A DNA stretch of 64,000 bases from Parabacteroides distasonis (GTDB lineage: Bacteria > Bacteroidota > Bacteroidia > Bacteroidales > Tannerellaceae): the NCBI GenBank assembly GCA_021531775.1, contig JAFBIU010000009.1, forward strand, positions 42,952 through 106,951, in the 5' to 3' direction. How positions within the stretch are numbered: position 1 is the first letter of the stretch; the number at the start of each line of letters is the position of its first letter. Under the pieces are notes generated by a model. That model was not told the origin of the DNA and did no database searches. It saw only the letters and a list, made by a program, of their open reading frames with translations. This document shows, piece by piece, positions 16,969 through 26,986 of this stretch. Made by a program: the position numbers and the translations under genes.

Positions 16969-18036
16969 ATGAAGAAGCACAATTTTTATGCAGGTCCGTC
17001 TATCTTGAGTGAATACACGATCAAGAACACTGCAGCAGCAGTGGAGAATTTTGCTGGCATGGGATTGTCCCTGTTGGAAATCTCCCATCGAAGCAAGCAG
17101 TTTGTGGCTGTCAATGACGAAGCACGTGCTTTGATTAAAGAGTTGCTGGATATTCCGGCTGGCTATGAAGTTGTTTTCTTGGGCGGTGGTGCAAGTCTCC
17201 AGTTCTGTATGGCTCCTTACAACTTGTTGAACAAGAAGGCATCCTATTTGGATACAGGTACATGGGCTTCCAAAGCCATCAAGGAGGCTAAACTGTTTGG
17301 CGAGGTAGAGGTGGTTGCCTCTTCCAAGGACAAGAACTATACCTATGTTCCGAAGAACTTCACCATTGCAGATGATTCAGACTATTTCCACTATACATCA
17401 AATAATACCATCTACGGTACCGAAATCCGTCAGGATCCGGACGTAAAGCAACGGTTGGTTTGCGATATGTCGTCTGATATCTTCTCTCGCCCGATCGATA
17501 TCTCCAAATATGATTTGATCTATGCAGGTGCACAGAAGAACTTGGCTCCGGCCGGTGTGACGTTGGCGATTGTACGGGTCGATGCGTTGGGTCATGTGGA
17601 TCGTCCGATTCCGACGATGTTGAGCTACAAGACACATGTCGATAAGGATTCTATGTTCAATACGCCTCCTGTATTGCCGATCTTTGCTGCTTTGCAGACC
17701 TTGAAATGGTACAAAGAACAGGGTGGTATTGCTGCCATGGAGAAGAAGGACAAGGAGAATGCAGCTATTCTGTATGATGAAATCGATCGCAACAAGTTGT
17801 TCCGTGGTACGGTTGTTCCGGAAGACCGCTCTATCATGAACGTCTGCTTCGTGATGAATGAGGAATATAAGGAACTGGAAGATGAATTCAACCAGTTTGC
17901 AACGGCTGCCGGAATGGTGGGCATCAAGGGACACCGTTCAGTCGGTGGATTCCGTGCCTCTTTGTACAATGCCATGCCGAAGAGCAGTGTCGAAGCCTTG
18001 GTTGCTTGTATGCAGGAGTTCGAGAAGAAACATTAA
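16969..18036 (+). CDS. serC: Phosphoserine aminotransferase
   Basis: This PLP enzyme converts 3-phosphohydroxypyruvate and glutamate to O-phosphoserine and 2-oxoglutarate; SerC also acts in pyridoxal phosphate synthesis. The 355-residue product starts with the family-typical [13 protein letters not shown] and has [12 protein letters not shown]. The PLP-binding lysine is Lys190 in [12 protein letters not shown], and the C-terminus contains [15 protein letters not shown]. It is the first gene of a three-gene operon with serA (33 bp downstream) and a DUF1015 gene. Confidence 0.97.
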   Translation: MKKHNFYAGPSILSEYTIKNTAAAVENFAGMGLSLLEISHRSKQFVAVNDEARALIKELLDIPAGYEVVFLGGGASLQFCMAPYNLLNKKASYLDTGTWASKAIKEAKLFGEVEVVASSKDKNYTYVPKNFTIADDSDYFHYTSNNTIYGTEIRQDPDVKQRLVCDMSSDIFSRPIDISKYDLIYAGAQKNLAPAGVTLAIVRVDALGHVDRPIPTMLSYKTHVDKDSMFNTPPVLPIFAALQTLKWYKEQGGIAAMEKKDKENAAILYDEIDRNKLFRGTVVPEDRSIMNVCFVMNEEYKELEDEFNQFATAAGMVGIKGHRSVGGFRASLYNAMPKSSVEALVACMQEFEKKH

Positions 18037-18069
18037 TTGATGGTGTGTAATCCTTAATCTGATTTGAAT

Positions 18070-18990
18070 ATGCAAGTATTAGTAGCAACAGAGAAACCCT
18101 TTGCGCCCGTAGCCGTACAGGGTATTCGTGAGGTGGTGGAAGGTGCTGGTATGCAACTCGCCCTGTTGGAAAAATATACCGATAAGGCACAGCTGTTGGA
18201 GGCTGTGCAATCGGTCGATGCGTTGATTATCCGTAGTGACAAGGTGGACGAGGCTGTTTTGGCAGCTGCTCCGAACTTGAAGATTGTGGTACGTGCCGGT
18301 GCCGGATATGACAATGTGGATCTGGCTGCTGCAACGGCTCATAACGTGTGTGTGATGAATACACCGGGTCAGAACTCCAATGCCGTAGCCGAATTGGTTT
18401 TTGGCTTGCTGGTTTCGGGCGTGCGTAATTTCTACAATGGTACGGCTGGTATTGAATTGAAAGGTAAGAAGCTGGGTATTTTGGCGTATGGCAATGTCGG
18501 ACGTAATGTGGCTCGCATTGCCAAGGGCTTCGGTATGGAGATTTATGCGTATGATGCCTTCTGTCCGGCTGAGGTGATCGAAGCGGATGGTGTGAAGGCT
18601 GTCGGATCGACTGCCGAGTTGTTCCAGACTTGTCAGATCGTTTCGCTCCATATCCCTGCTACTGCCGAAACGAAGGGATCCATCAATTTTGCCTTGATGA
18701 GTACGATGCCGAAGGGTGCTATCGTGATCAACACGGCCCGTAAGGAGGTGATGGATGAGGCCGGTCTGGCTCAAATGTTTGACAATCGTCCTGATTTCAA
18801 GTATCTGACGGATGTGATGCCTGCTATCCATGCGGATCTGTCGGAAACCTATACCGGACGTTACTTCAGTACTCCGAAGAAGATGGGTGCACAGACCGCC
18901 GAAGCCAATATCAATGCAGGTATTGCTGCGGCCAAGCAGATTGTCGATTTCTTGGAGAATGGCAACAGAAAGTATCAAGTAAATAAATGA
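18070..18990 (+). CDS. serA: D-3-phosphoglycerate dehydrogenase, short type with catalytic-Lys pattern
   Basis: This enzyme oxidises 3-phosphoglycerate with NAD+ as the first step of serine synthesis. The ATG at 18070 gives 306 residues with only substrate- and nucleotide-binding domains; the C-terminal ACT feedback domain of the E. coli type is absent. The NAD-binding glycine motif appears as ILAYGNVGRNVARIA, and the active-site Arg lies in INTARKEVMDE. Where most homologues have the catalytic His of TPH-x-G, this protein reads TPKKMGAQT (Lys270/271). That matches the ACT-less type IIIK enzymes, described from Entamoeba, in which lysine replaces histidine. Direct serine feedback is therefore unlikely. 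Confidence 0.93.
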   Translation: MQVLVATEKPFAPVAVQGIREVVEGAGMQLALLEKYTDKAQLLEAVQSVDALIIRSDKVDEAVLAAAPNLKIVVRAGAGYDNVDLAAATAHNVCVMNTPGQNSNAVAELVFGLLVSGVRNFYNGTAGIELKGKKLGILAYGNVGRNVARIAKGFGMEIYAYDAFCPAEVIEADGVKAVGSTAELFQTCQIVSLHIPATAETKGSINFALMSTMPKGAIVINTARKEVMDEAGLAQMFDNRPDFKYLTDVMPAIHADLSETYTGRYFSTPKKMGAQTAEANINAGIAAAKQIVDFLENGNRKYQVNK

Positions 18991-18997
18991 TCCCAGT

Positions 18998-20242
18998 ATG
19001 ATAGTAAAACCTTTTAAAGGACTGCGTCCACCGAAAGAACTGATCGAACAGGTTGCTTCGAGACCCTATGATGTGCTGAATTCTGAAGAGGCCCGTGCCG
19101 AGGCTGCGGGCAATGAGAAATCATTGTATCACATCATCAAGCCCGAAATCGATTTTCCGGTCGGTACAGATGAACACGATCCTGCTGTTTATGAAAAAGC
19201 TGCTGCCAATTTCCAACTGTTTCAGGAGAAGGGTTGGCTGGTGCAGGATCCGAAAGAGCAGTATTATGTCTATGCACAGACCATGAACGGTCATACGCAA
19301 TATGGACTGGTGTTGTGCGCCTATGTCGATGATTATCTGACGGGCAAGATCAAGAAGCATGAGCTGACCCGCAAGGATAAGGAAGAGGACCGTATGAAAC
19401 ATGTGCGTGTGAACAATGCCAATGTGGAGCCGGTATTCTTTGCCTATCCCGACAATCCGGCTTTGGATGCGATTGTAACCAAATATACGGCCCGTTGTCC
19501 GGAATATGATTTCGTTGCTCCGGGTGATGGTTTTGGTCATACGTTTTGGGTGATTGATGGGGAGGAGGATATCCAGCAGATTACCCAACTTTTTGCCGAG
19601 ATGCCTTCGCTCTATATTGCCGATGGACACCATCGTTCGGCTGCTGCTGCGCTGGTTGGTGCTGAAAAGGCCCGTCAGAATCCCGCACATCAGGGTGATG
19701 AGGAGTACAATTACTTCATGGCGGTCTGTTTCCCGGCCAACCAGTTGACCATTATCGACTATAATCGGGTCGTGAAGGACTTGAACGGTCTGAGCGAAAC
19801 GGAATTCCTGGATCGTTTGCGTGCTCATTTCGACGTCGAGGAGAAGGGTGAGGAGATCTACAAACCGAATGCTTTGCACAACTTTTCGCTCTATCTGGGT
19901 GGTCAATGGTATTCATTGACAGCTCATGCCGATACGTATGATGATCATGATCCGATTGGAGTTCTGGATGTAACGATCTCCTCCAACTTGATCCTGAAGG
20001 ATATCTTGGATATTCAAGATTTGCGCACCTCTAAACGGATTGACTTTGTGGGTGGTATCCGCGGATTGGGCGAACTGAAACGTCGTGTCGATAGTGGCGA
20101 GATGAAGATGGCTTTGGCTCTGTATCCGGTAACCATGAAACAGCTGATGGATATTGCCGATACGGGTAACATCATGCCTCCGAAGACCACTTGGTTTGAA
20201 CCGAAGTTGCGATCTGGTCTGGTTATCCATAAACTATCTTGA
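18998..20242 (+). CDS. DUF1015 family protein in the serine operon
   Basis: The 414-residue protein has the DUF1015 (PF06245) features VKPFKGLRPP at the N-terminus, LYIADGHHRSAAA near the middle and a C-terminal half with DFVGGIRGLGEL. No membrane segment or signal is seen. The start lies 7 bp after serA, so it is surely cotranscribed. DUF1015 has no established biochemical role that can be named from sequence. Its conserved position after serC and serA, with no serB-type phosphatase in the window, makes a role in serine metabolism (for example phosphoserine handling) a reasonable inference only. Confidence 0.85.
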   Translation: MIVKPFKGLRPPKELIEQVASRPYDVLNSEEARAEAAGNEKSLYHIIKPEIDFPVGTDEHDPAVYEKAAANFQLFQEKGWLVQDPKEQYYVYAQTMNGHTQYGLVLCAYVDDYLTGKIKKHELTRKDKEEDRMKHVRVNNANVEPVFFAYPDNPALDAIVTKYTARCPEYDFVAPGDGFGHTFWVIDGEEDIQQITQLFAEMPSLYIADGHHRSAAAALVGAEKARQNPAHQGDEEYNYFMAVCFPANQLTIIDYNRVVKDLNGLSETEFLDRLRAHFDVEEKGEEIYKPNALHNFSLYLGGQWYSLTAHADTYDDHDPIGVLDVTISSNLILKDILDIQDLRTSKRIDFVGGIRGLGELKRRVDSGEMKMALALYPVTMKQLMDIADTGNIMPPKTTWFEPKLRSGLVIHKLS

Positions 20243-20272
20243 TCGATCTGAATCGTAGCAAGTATATAACGG

Positions 20273-20314
20273 GCCCGTTGTTGAGTTAATTTCCAGCCGA
20301 CAACGGGCTCTTTT
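20273..20314 (+). terminator. Terminator of the serine operon
   Basis: A 9-bp GC-rich stem (20273-20281 with 20300-20308) and the run ctcttttat follow 30 bp after the DUF1015 stop. Confidence 0.75.
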
Positions 20315-20520
20315 ATGTTTTCAATAATCGATGCTTTGGCTTCCAAATTTAACTATTACGCTATTTATTCGTCCTGGATTGCCGATTTCTTTAAATCAAA
20401 TACCTATTTCTGCAAGTCTGTCTCTCGTTTTTCATGCAACTTTGTGACATGAATAAGACATAGAATACCGATTGAGGTGTGTTTTTAATTCAAGAAATTC
20501 GTTAGACTTTTGCCGTTAGA

Positions 20521-20556
20521 AAAACCGGGAATACCCCTTCGTATTCCCGGTTTTTT
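20521..20556. terminator. Strong orphan terminator
   Basis: A perfect 14-bp stem (20521-20534 with 20541-20554), a 6-base loop and a T run lie 200 bp beyond the operon terminator and just upstream of the GH43 promoter. A-rich sequence on the left makes it bidirectional. No ORF lies between the two terminators (20315-20520). It either insulates GH43 or ends an unseen small transcript. Confidence 0.8.
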
Positions 20557-20566
20557 AGTTCGTATG

Positions 20567-20598
20567 TTTGACTGTTTGGTGATAATACACTATTTTTG
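20567..20598 (+). promoter_or_regulatory. Promoter of the GH43 gene
   Basis: TTTG (20567-20570), 20 bp and TATTTTTG (20591-20598) place transcription start after 20600. That excludes the upstream in-frame codon at 20596 and favours the ATG at 20620. Confidence 0.8.
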
Positions 20599-20619
20599 TC
20601 AGCAAAAATACATCTATAC

Positions 20620-21681
20620 ATGAAACAATACAGCTTGATCCCGCTATTCCTGTGTGTACTGGTCGTAACCTTTTTCGGTTGTACACAACGTCCTCAATCC
20701 GTAGCTGATTCTACGGAACAGGTCACTTATGAAAATCCGGTTATTCGTATTCCGGCTCCAGATCCGACTGCTATTCGGACGGCGGATGGCACGTACTATT
20801 TGTATGCCACAGAAAATATTCGGAATACGCCTATATTCAAGTCGTCGGATATGGTTCATTGGGAGGAGGTTGGTGTTTGCTTTACGGATGAGACGCGTCC
20901 CGATTTCGAGCCGAATAATCCCGACAACAAGGAATCTGTACATGCTGCCTTATGGGCTCCGGAGATTCGTTACATGAAGGGAAAGTATGTTTTGTTTTAT
21001 TCAATGGCCCAGTGGGGGAATCATTGGATCAGTACCGTAGGCTATGCTGTTTCGGATTCTCCGGAGGGACCTTTTGTGCCGAAAGGAAAGGTCTTTAATA
21101 GCCGGGATGTGCAGGTTGAGAATTCCATTGACCAATTTATCTATGAAGAAAATGATACCTATTATATAATGTGGGGAAGTTTCTTCGGACTGTATGCGAT
21201 GGAACTGGAGGTGTCTGATGATTTACAGATCACACCGAAGTTGGAGACGAAACGTCAGATTGCCGGTAATGCCTATGAAGGTGTGAATGTCTGGAAGCGG
21301 AATGGCTATTACTATTTGATGGCTTCGATCGGCAGTTGCTGTGAAGGGGAGAAGAGTACCTATCAGACGGTTGTCGGACGTTCAGAGCATCTGATGGGTC
21401 CCTATGTGAATAGCCAAGGTGAACGTATGCTCGATAACAAGCATGAGGTGATTTTGCATCGGAATGATCGGTTCGTGGGTACCGGACACAATTCCGTTTT
21501 ACTGCTGGACGATGCAGGTCAGACCTGGATGCTCTATCATGCCTTTGAGCTGGAACATTTGGATCAGCATCGGCAGGTGCTGCTGGATCGCGTGGATTGG
21601 GATGAAGCCGGCTGGCCGGTGATCGATCATCAAGAACCCTCTTCCCGTGCGGTTGCTCCAGTTATCGGATCTATTAATTAA
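20620..21681 (+). CDS. GH43 family glycoside hydrolase lipoprotein
   Basis: This five-bladed beta-propeller hydrolase is of the arabinanase/xylosidase type and probably cuts arabinose- or xylose-containing glycans at the cell surface or in the periplasm. From the ATG at 20620 it has 353 residues with a lipoprotein signal (TFFGC, Cys21). The GH43 catalytic set is visible: Asp in RIPAPDPTAIR, the pKa-tuning Asp in ENSIDQFIYEENDTYYIMWG, and the acid Glu in NAYEGVNVWKRNGYYYLM. FVGTGHNSVLLLDD and WMLYHAFE are also typical. It is monocistronic between an orphan terminator and the ribosomal operon promoter. The substrate is not determined. Confidence 0.88.
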   Translation: MKQYSLIPLFLCVLVVTFFGCTQRPQSVADSTEQVTYENPVIRIPAPDPTAIRTADGTYYLYATENIRNTPIFKSSDMVHWEEVGVCFTDETRPDFEPNNPDNKESVHAALWAPEIRYMKGKYVLFYSMAQWGNHWISTVGYAVSDSPEGPFVPKGKVFNSRDVQVENSIDQFIYEENDTYYIMWGSFFGLYAMELEVSDDLQITPKLETKRQIAGNAYEGVNVWKRNGYYYLMASIGSCCEGEKSTYQTVVGRSEHLMGPYVNSQGERMLDNKHEVILHRNDRFVGTGHNSVLLLDDAGQTWMLYHAFELEHLDQHRQVLLDRVDWDEAGWPVIDHQEPSSRAVAPVIGSIN

Positions 21682-21715
21682 TCCTAAATAATTAGAAATC
21701 CGTTCGATTTTGCCC

Positions 21716-21745
21716 TTGTGGAAATAAAACAAATGCGTACCTTTG
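21716..21745 (+). promoter_or_regulatory. Promoter of the ribosomal superoperon
   Basis: TTG (21716-21718), 19 bp and TACCTTTG (21738-21745) form a near-ideal Bacteroidetes promoter 142 bp upstream of rpsL. The leader contains aaagag (about 21767) with two possible partners ctcttt (about 21795 and 21817), so alternative hairpins are conceivable. That leader structure is speculative. Confidence 0.75.
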
Positions 21746-21886
21746 CAGCGTTTTAAAGGAGGGGCGAAAGAGCCATGGAAAATAGGTCGTCAGACTCTTT
21801 GGAATGGTGAGATCAACTCTTTAAAAACAAGGAAATAAGAAATTGAATAACAATACATCAAAAGTTTAAATAAAAGAAGAAAAAAG

Positions 21887-22285
21887 ATGCCTACAATTCA
21901 GCAATTAGTTAGAAAAGGAAGGGAAACTTTGGTGGAAAAGGGTAAATCACCCGCATTGGATTCATGTCCTCAGAGACGTGGTGTTTGCGTGCGTGTTTAC
22001 ACTACCACACCGAAAAAGCCTAACTCTGCAATGCGTAAAGTAGCGAGAGTTCGTTTGACAAATGGTAAGGAAGTGAACTCTTACATTCCGGGTGAAGGTC
22101 ATAACTTGCAGGAGCACTCAATCGTGTTGGTACGCGGTGGTCGTGTAAAGGATCTTCCTGGTGTACGTTATCACATTGTACGTGGTACTTTGGATACAGC
22201 TGGTGTAAATGGTCGTACACAACGTCGTTCTAAGTATGGCGCTAAGCGTCCGAAACCAGGACAGGCTGCTAAGGGTAAGAAGTAA
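21887..22285 (+). CDS. rpsL: 30S ribosomal protein S12
   Basis: S12 (132 residues) sits at the decoding centre and controls accuracy. The universal loops are present: [18 protein letters not shown], with the lysine of KKPNSA that is a streptomycin-resistance position, and [17 protein letters not shown]. The lysine is wild type, so no high-level streptomycin resistance is predicted from this gene. It is the first gene of the superoperon and is followed by a 159-bp gap before rpsG. Confidence 0.99.
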   Translation: MPTIQQLVRKGRETLVEKGKSPALDSCPQRRGVCVRVYTTTPKKPNSAMRKVARVRLTNGKEVNSYIPGEGHNLQEHSIVLVRGGRVKDLPGVRYHIVRGTLDTAGVNGRTQRRSKYGAKRPKPGQAAKGKK

Positions 22286-22444
22286 AAAACTACATTCCTT
22301 TCAAACTGAGAATTTAAAGATTTAGTGTTAAAGCTGGTTTGAGTTATTTGGATAGGCTATAGGGTTGAGTAAATGGTTCAGCGGAACCGTTGAAGACTAA
22401 GAAAAGGCAACCAAGAACAAAAACGAAATTTTTTTTAAGACAAA

Positions 22445-22921
22445 ATGAGAAAAGCAAAACCAAAGAAAAGACAGATCCTCCCGGATCCCGTCTTCGGTGA
22501 TGTAAAGGTTACGAGATTCGTAAACCACTTAATGTATGATGGCAAGAAGAATACTGCCTTCGAAATTTTCTATACTGCTTTGAATGCAGTAAAGGCTAAG
22601 ATGCCGAATGAAGAGAAGTCTGCTCTCGAGATTTGGAAAGTTGCGCTCGATAATATTACTCCGCAGGTTGAGGTTAAGTCTCGCCGTGTCGGTGGTGCCA
22701 CATTCCAGGTGCCCACTGAGATCCGCCCGGATCGTAAGGAGTCCATTTCAATGAAGAATCTTATTATTTTCGCTCGTAAGCGTGGTGGCAAGACCATGGC
22801 TGACAAGTTGTCTGCTGAAATTGTTGATGCTTTCAACAATCAGGGTGGCGCATTCAAGAGAAAAGAGGATATGCACCGCATGGCAGAGGCTAACCGTGCG
22901 TTTGCTCATTTCAGATTTTAA
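22445..22921 (+). CDS. rpsG: 30S ribosomal protein S7
   Basis: S7 (158 residues) starts assembly of the 30S head and contacts the E-site tRNA. The conserved N-terminal [19 protein letters not shown] and C-terminal [24 protein letters not shown] helices (here [20 protein letters not shown]) are recognisable. The 159-bp gap before it includes a small hairpin (22375-22379 with 22384-22388), which might be a regulatory site; this is unproven. Confidence 0.98.
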   Translation: MRKAKPKKRQILPDPVFGDVKVTRFVNHLMYDGKKNTAFEIFYTALNAVKAKMPNEEKSALEIWKVALDNITPQVEVKSRRVGGATFQVPTEIRPDRKESISMKNLIIFARKRGGKTMADKLSAEIVDAFNNQGGAFKRKEDMHRMAEANRAFAHFRF

Positions 22922-22945
22922 TTTAGCAAGTTAGGAGAATAAACA

Positions 22946-25075
22946 ATGGCGACAAAAGCTGACGAACAATTAAAATATACCCGTAACATCGGTATCATGG
23001 CCCACATCGATGCTGGTAAGACTACGACTTCTGAGCGTATTCTTTTCTACACTGGTTTGACTCACAAAATCGGTGAAGTGCATGATGGTGCAGCTACAAT
23101 GGACTGGATGGAGCAGGAGCAGGAGCGTGGTATTACAATTACCTCTGCTGCTACGACTACATTCTGGAAGTATAACGATGAGAAGTTTAAGATCAACTTG
23201 ATCGACACTCCGGGACACGTTGACTTTACAGTAGAGGTAGAACGTTCTTTGCGCGTATTGGATGGTGCAGTTGCAGCATTCTGTGCAGTTGGTGGTGTTG
23301 AGCCGCAGTCAGAGACTGTATGGCGTCAGGCTGACAAATACAATGTACCGCGTATCGGTTACGTAAACAAGATGGACCGTTCGGGCGCAAACTTCTTTGA
23401 AGTTGTCCGTCAAGTGAAGGATGTTTTGGGCGCAACTCCGTGTCCGATCCAGATTCCTATCGGTGCTGAAGAAACTTTCAAGGGTGTCGTTGACTTGGTA
23501 CGTATGAAGGCAATCTTTTGGCATGATGAGACCATGGGTGCTGAATACGAAGTGGACGAGATCCCGGCAGAACTCCAGGCTGAGGCTGAAGAGTGGCGTG
23601 ATAAGATGCTGGAGACTTTGGCTGAGTGTGATGAAGCTTTGATGGAGAAATATTTTGAAGATCCTGCTTCTATCACAGAGGACGAAATTAAGGCTGCTAT
23701 CCGCAAGGGAACTTTGTCTATGCAGATCAACCCGATGATTTGCGGTTCTTCTTTCAAGAACAAGGGTGTTCAGACACTGTTGGATGCTGTTTGTGCTTAT
23801 CTGCCGAGTCCGGAAGATACACCGGCTATCGAAGGTACAGATCCGAATGATCCTGACAAGGTTGTTACTCGCAAGCCGTTGTTTGAAGAGCCGTTGACCG
23901 CTTTGGCATTTAAGATCGCTACTGACCCGTATGTAGGTCGTTTGTGCTTCTTCCGTGTCTATGCAGGTTCTATGCAGGCTGGTTCTTATGTACTGAATAC
24001 TCGTTCTGGCAAGAAGGAACGTATCTCTCGTCTGTTCCAGATGCACTCTAACAAGCAGAACCCGATGGAGGTAATCGGTTGTGGTGATATTGGTGCAGGT
24101 GTTGGTTTCAAGGATATCCGTACAGGTGATACCTTGTGTGACGAGAATAACCCGATTACATTGGAGTCTATGGAGTTCCCCGATCCGGTGATTGGTATCG
24201 CTGTAGAACCGAAGACTCAGAAGGATTTGGATAAGCTGGGTATCGGTTTGTCTAAGTTGGCAGAAGAGGATCCGACGTTCCGTGTGCAGACTAACGAAGA
24301 GACAGGTCAGACAGTCATCAGCGGTATGGGTGAGTTGCACTTGGATATCATTATCGACCGTCTGAAACGCGAATTCAAGGTTGAATGTAACCAGGGTAAA
24401 CCGCAGGTTACTTACAAGGAGGCTATCACGAAGCCGGTTGAATTGCGTGAGGTTTACAAGAAGCAATCTGGTGGTCGTGGTAAGTTTGCCGATATCATTG
24501 TTTGCGTATCTCCGGCTGACGAAGGATTTGAAGGAACACTTCAGTTCGAGAACGAAGTTACAGGTGGTAACATTCCGAAGGAATTCATTCCTTCTGTTCA
24601 GAAGGGCTTCGAGAAGGCTATGAAGAATGGTGTATTGGCCGGTTATCCGTTGGATAAGTTGAAGGTGATCTTGCGTGATGGTTCATTCCACCCGGTAGAC
24701 TCTGACCAGTTGTCATTCGAAATTGCCGCTATCCAGGCCTTCAAGAATGCTTCTGAAAAGGCAGGTCCTGTCTTGATGGAGCCGATCATGCAGATGGAAG
24801 TTGTAACTCCGGAAGAAAGCATGGGTGATGTGATCGGTGACTTGAACAAGCGTCGTGGTCAGGTAGAAGGTATGGAAACCAGCCGTACAGGTGCTCGTAT
24901 CGTAAAGGCTAAGGTGCCTCTGGCAGAGACATTCGGTTATGTAACCGCTTTGCGTACGATTACTTCAGGTCGTGCCACTTCATCAATGCAGTTCTCTCAC
25001 TATGCTCAGGTATCTTCTTCAATCGCTAAGCAGGTATTGACAGAGGTACAGGGCCGTGTGGATTTGGTCAAATAA
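22946..25075 (+). CDS. fusA: Elongation factor G
   Basis: This translocation GTPase has 709 residues. The G-domain motifs are [12 protein letters not shown] (G1), DTPGHVDFT (G3) and [10 protein letters not shown] (G4). Domain IV/V signatures such as [15 protein letters not shown] and [20 protein letters not shown] are intact. It follows rpsG by 24 bp. The tuf gene that often comes next in other bacteria is missing here, so EF-Tu must be encoded elsewhere. A second EF-G paralogue is common in Bacteroidetes, but this one, in the str position, is likely the canonical enzyme. Confidence 0.98.
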   Translation: MATKADEQLKYTRNIGIMAHIDAGKTTTSERILFYTGLTHKIGEVHDGAATMDWMEQEQERGITITSAATTTFWKYNDEKFKINLIDTPGHVDFTVEVERSLRVLDGAVAAFCAVGGVEPQSETVWRQADKYNVPRIGYVNKMDRSGANFFEVVRQVKDVLGATPCPIQIPIGAEETFKGVVDLVRMKAIFWHDETMGAEYEVDEIPAELQAEAEEWRDKMLETLAECDEALMEKYFEDPASITEDEIKAAIRKGTLSMQINPMICGSSFKNKGVQTLLDAVCAYLPSPEDTPAIEGTDPNDPDKVVTRKPLFEEPLTALAFKIATDPYVGRLCFFRVYAGSMQAGSYVLNTRSGKKERISRLFQMHSNKQNPMEVIGCGDIGAGVGFKDIRTGDTLCDENNPITLESMEFPDPVIGIAVEPKTQKDLDKLGIGLSKLAEEDPTFRVQTNEETGQTVISGMGELHLDIIIDRLKREFKVECNQGKPQVTYKEAITKPVELREVYKKQSGGRGKFADIIVCVSPADEGFEGTLQFENEVTGGNIPKEFIPSVQKGFEKAMKNGVLAGYPLDKLKVILRDGSFHPVDSDQLSFEIAAIQAFKNASEKAGPVLMEPIMQMEVVTPEESMGDVIGDLNKRRGQVEGMETSRTGARIVKAKVPLAETFGYVTALRTITSGRATSSMQFSHYAQVSSSIAKQVLTEVQGRVDLVK

Positions 25076-25102
25076 TCTTATTTAGAAACATATCATATAA
25101 AT

Positions 25103-25408
25103 ATGAGCCAAAAGATCAGAATTAAATTAAAGTCTTACGATTATTCTCTGGTAGATAAGTCTGCCGAGAAAATCGTGAGAACGGTTAAGGCTACAGGTGC
25201 AGTAGTTAGCGGACCGATTCCTCTGCCTACTCACAAACGTATCTTTACGGTGAACCGCTCAACATTCGTAAATAAGAAATCACGTGAGCAGTTCGAACTC
25301 TCTTCTTATAAGAGATTGATTGATATCTACAGCTCAACGGCTAAAACAGTCGATGCTTTGATGAAGCTCGAATTGCCCAGTGGTGTAGAAGTAGAAATTA
25401 AGGTTTAA
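25103..25408 (+). CDS. rpsJ: 30S ribosomal protein S10
   Basis: S10 (101 residues, [20 protein letters not shown]) belongs to the 30S head and, with NusB, to antitermination complexes. The loop [17 protein letters not shown] is conserved. It begins the S10 section of the superoperon without any internal terminator after fusA (27-bp gap). Confidence 0.98.
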   Translation: MSQKIRIKLKSYDYSLVDKSAEKIVRTVKATGAVVSGPIPLPTHKRIFTVNRSTFVNKKSREQFELSSYKRLIDIYSSTAKTVDALMKLELPSGVEVEIKV

Positions 25409-25426
25409 GTTTTAACATTTAGTGAA

Positions 25427-26044
25427 ATGCCAGGATTATTAGGAAAAAAAATCGGAATGACATCCGTTTTCAGTGCCGAGGGAAAGAATCTTCCATGCAC
25501 TGTTATCGAAGTGGGTCCTTGTGTCGTTACACAGGTAAAGACTTTGGAAAATGATGGCTATGAGGCTTTGCAGTTGGGCTTCCAGGATCAGAAAGAGAAG
25601 CACACCACTCAGCCGGAGATGGGCCACTTTAAAAAAGCAGGTGTAACACCCAAGAGATACTTGGCCGAGTTCAAGAATTTTGAAACCGAACACAAGTTGG
25701 GTGACGTGATCACTGTCGAATACTTGGAGAATGCCGGTTTCGTCGATGTAATTGGAACATCAAAAGGTAAGGGATTCCAAGGTGTAGTAAAACGTCATGG
25801 TTTTGGTGGTGTAGGTCAGACTACTCACGGTCAGCATAACCGCGCACGTAAGCCGGGTTCTATCGGTGCTTGTTCTTATCCTGCGAAAGTATTCAAGGGA
25901 ATGCGAATGGGAGGCCAGATGGGTAATGAACGTGTAACCGTTCAGAACTTGCAGGTCATTAAGGTAATTCCTGAACACAATCTTTTGTTGGTGAAAGGTT
26001 CTGTTCCTGGAGCAAAGGGTTCAATCTTATTAATTGAAAAATAA
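25427..26044 (+). CDS. rplC: 50S ribosomal protein L3
   Basis: L3 (205 residues, [20 protein letters not shown]) reaches toward the peptidyl-transferase centre. The central loop carries the conserved [10 protein letters not shown] and the Gln of [13 protein letters not shown]. The stop codon overlaps the rplD start by one base (TAATG at 26042-26046), suggesting coupled translation. Confidence 0.98.
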   Translation: MPGLLGKKIGMTSVFSAEGKNLPCTVIEVGPCVVTQVKTLENDGYEALQLGFQDQKEKHTTQPEMGHFKKAGVTPKRYLAEFKNFETEHKLGDVITVEYLENAGFVDVIGTSKGKGFQGVVKRHGFGGVGQTTHGQHNRARKPGSIGACSYPAKVFKGMRMGGQMGNERVTVQNLQVIKVIPEHNLLLVKGSVPGAKGSILLIEK

Positions 26045-26673
26045 TGGAACTGAGCGTATTAAATATCAAGGGTGAAGATACCGGTAGAAAAGTAACACTG
26101 AGTGATGCTATCTTTGGCATTCAGCCGAACGATCATGCTATCTATTTGGATGTTAAGCAGTACATGGCTAATCGTCGTCAGGGTACTCACAAGTCTAAGG
26201 AGAGAAGTGAAGTGTCTGGTAGTACACGTAAGTTGATCCGTCAGAAAGGTGGTGGCGGTGCCCGTCGTGGTGATATCAATTCTCCGGTTTTAGTAGGTGG
26301 TGGTCGTGTGTTCGGTCCTGTACCTCGCGATTACAGCTTCAAGTTGAACAAGAAGGTGAAGGTGCTTGCTCGTAAGTCTGTTTTGTCTTACAAGGCTATG
26401 AACAATGCGATCGTAGTAGTGGAAGACTTCACCATGGAAGCTCCTAAGACTAAAGAATTTATAACAATTACTAAGAATCTGAAAGTAGCTGACGAAAAGT
26501 TACTGATGGTTTTACCGGAGAAGAATAATTTAGTATATTTGTCTGCTCGTAATTTAGAGAAGACAAATGTTGTAACTGTTTCTGATTTAAATACCTATAC
26601 TTTGCTGGATAACACAAAGGTGGTATTGACAGAAGGAGCCGTTGCTGCGATTGACAAATTTTTTAATGCATAA
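26044..26673 (+). CDS. rplD: 50S ribosomal protein L4
   Basis: L4 (209 residues) lines the exit tunnel. The extended loop with [15 protein letters not shown] and [18 protein letters not shown] is typical. In E. coli L4 represses its own S10 operon; whether that holds in this long superoperon is not visible. It overlaps rplC by one base. Confidence 0.98.
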   Translation: MELSVLNIKGEDTGRKVTLSDAIFGIQPNDHAIYLDVKQYMANRRQGTHKSKERSEVSGSTRKLIRQKGGGGARRGDINSPVLVGGGRVFGPVPRDYSFKLNKKVKVLARKSVLSYKAMNNAIVVVEDFTMEAPKTKEFITITKNLKVADEKLLMVLPEKNNLVYLSARNLEKTNVVTVSDLNTYTLLDNTKVVLTEGAVAAIDKFFNA

Positions 26674-26684
26674 GGAGAAAAGAA

Positions 26685-26978
26685 ATGGGAATCATTATTA
26701 AACCTATCGTCACAGAGAAGCAAACAGCGATTACCGAGAAGATGCCTAATCGCTATGGTTTTCGTGTTGCTCCTGATGCCAATAAGTTGGAGATCAAGAA
26801 GGCTGTCGAGGAAATGTATAACGTAAGCGTAGTTGATGTCAATACAATCAACTATGCTGGCAAGAAGAAAAGCCGCTATACTAAGTCTGGTATCATCAAC
26901 GGTAAGCAGGCAGCTTTCAAGAAAGCAATCGTAACATTGAAAGAAGGAGAAACAATTGATTTCTTTAGTAATATCTAA
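26685..26978 (+). CDS. rplW: 50S ribosomal protein L23
   Basis: L23 (97 residues) sits at the tunnel exit and docks SRP and trigger factor. The start [17 protein letters not shown] and the conserved [20 protein letters not shown] match the family. It lies 11 bp after rplD. Confidence 0.98.
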   Translation: MGIIIKPIVTEKQTAITEKMPNRYGFRVAPDANKLEIKKAVEEMYNVSVVDVNTINYAGKKKSRYTKSGIINGKQAAFKKAIVTLKEGETIDFFSNI

Positions 26979-26986
26979 AAAAAGAA

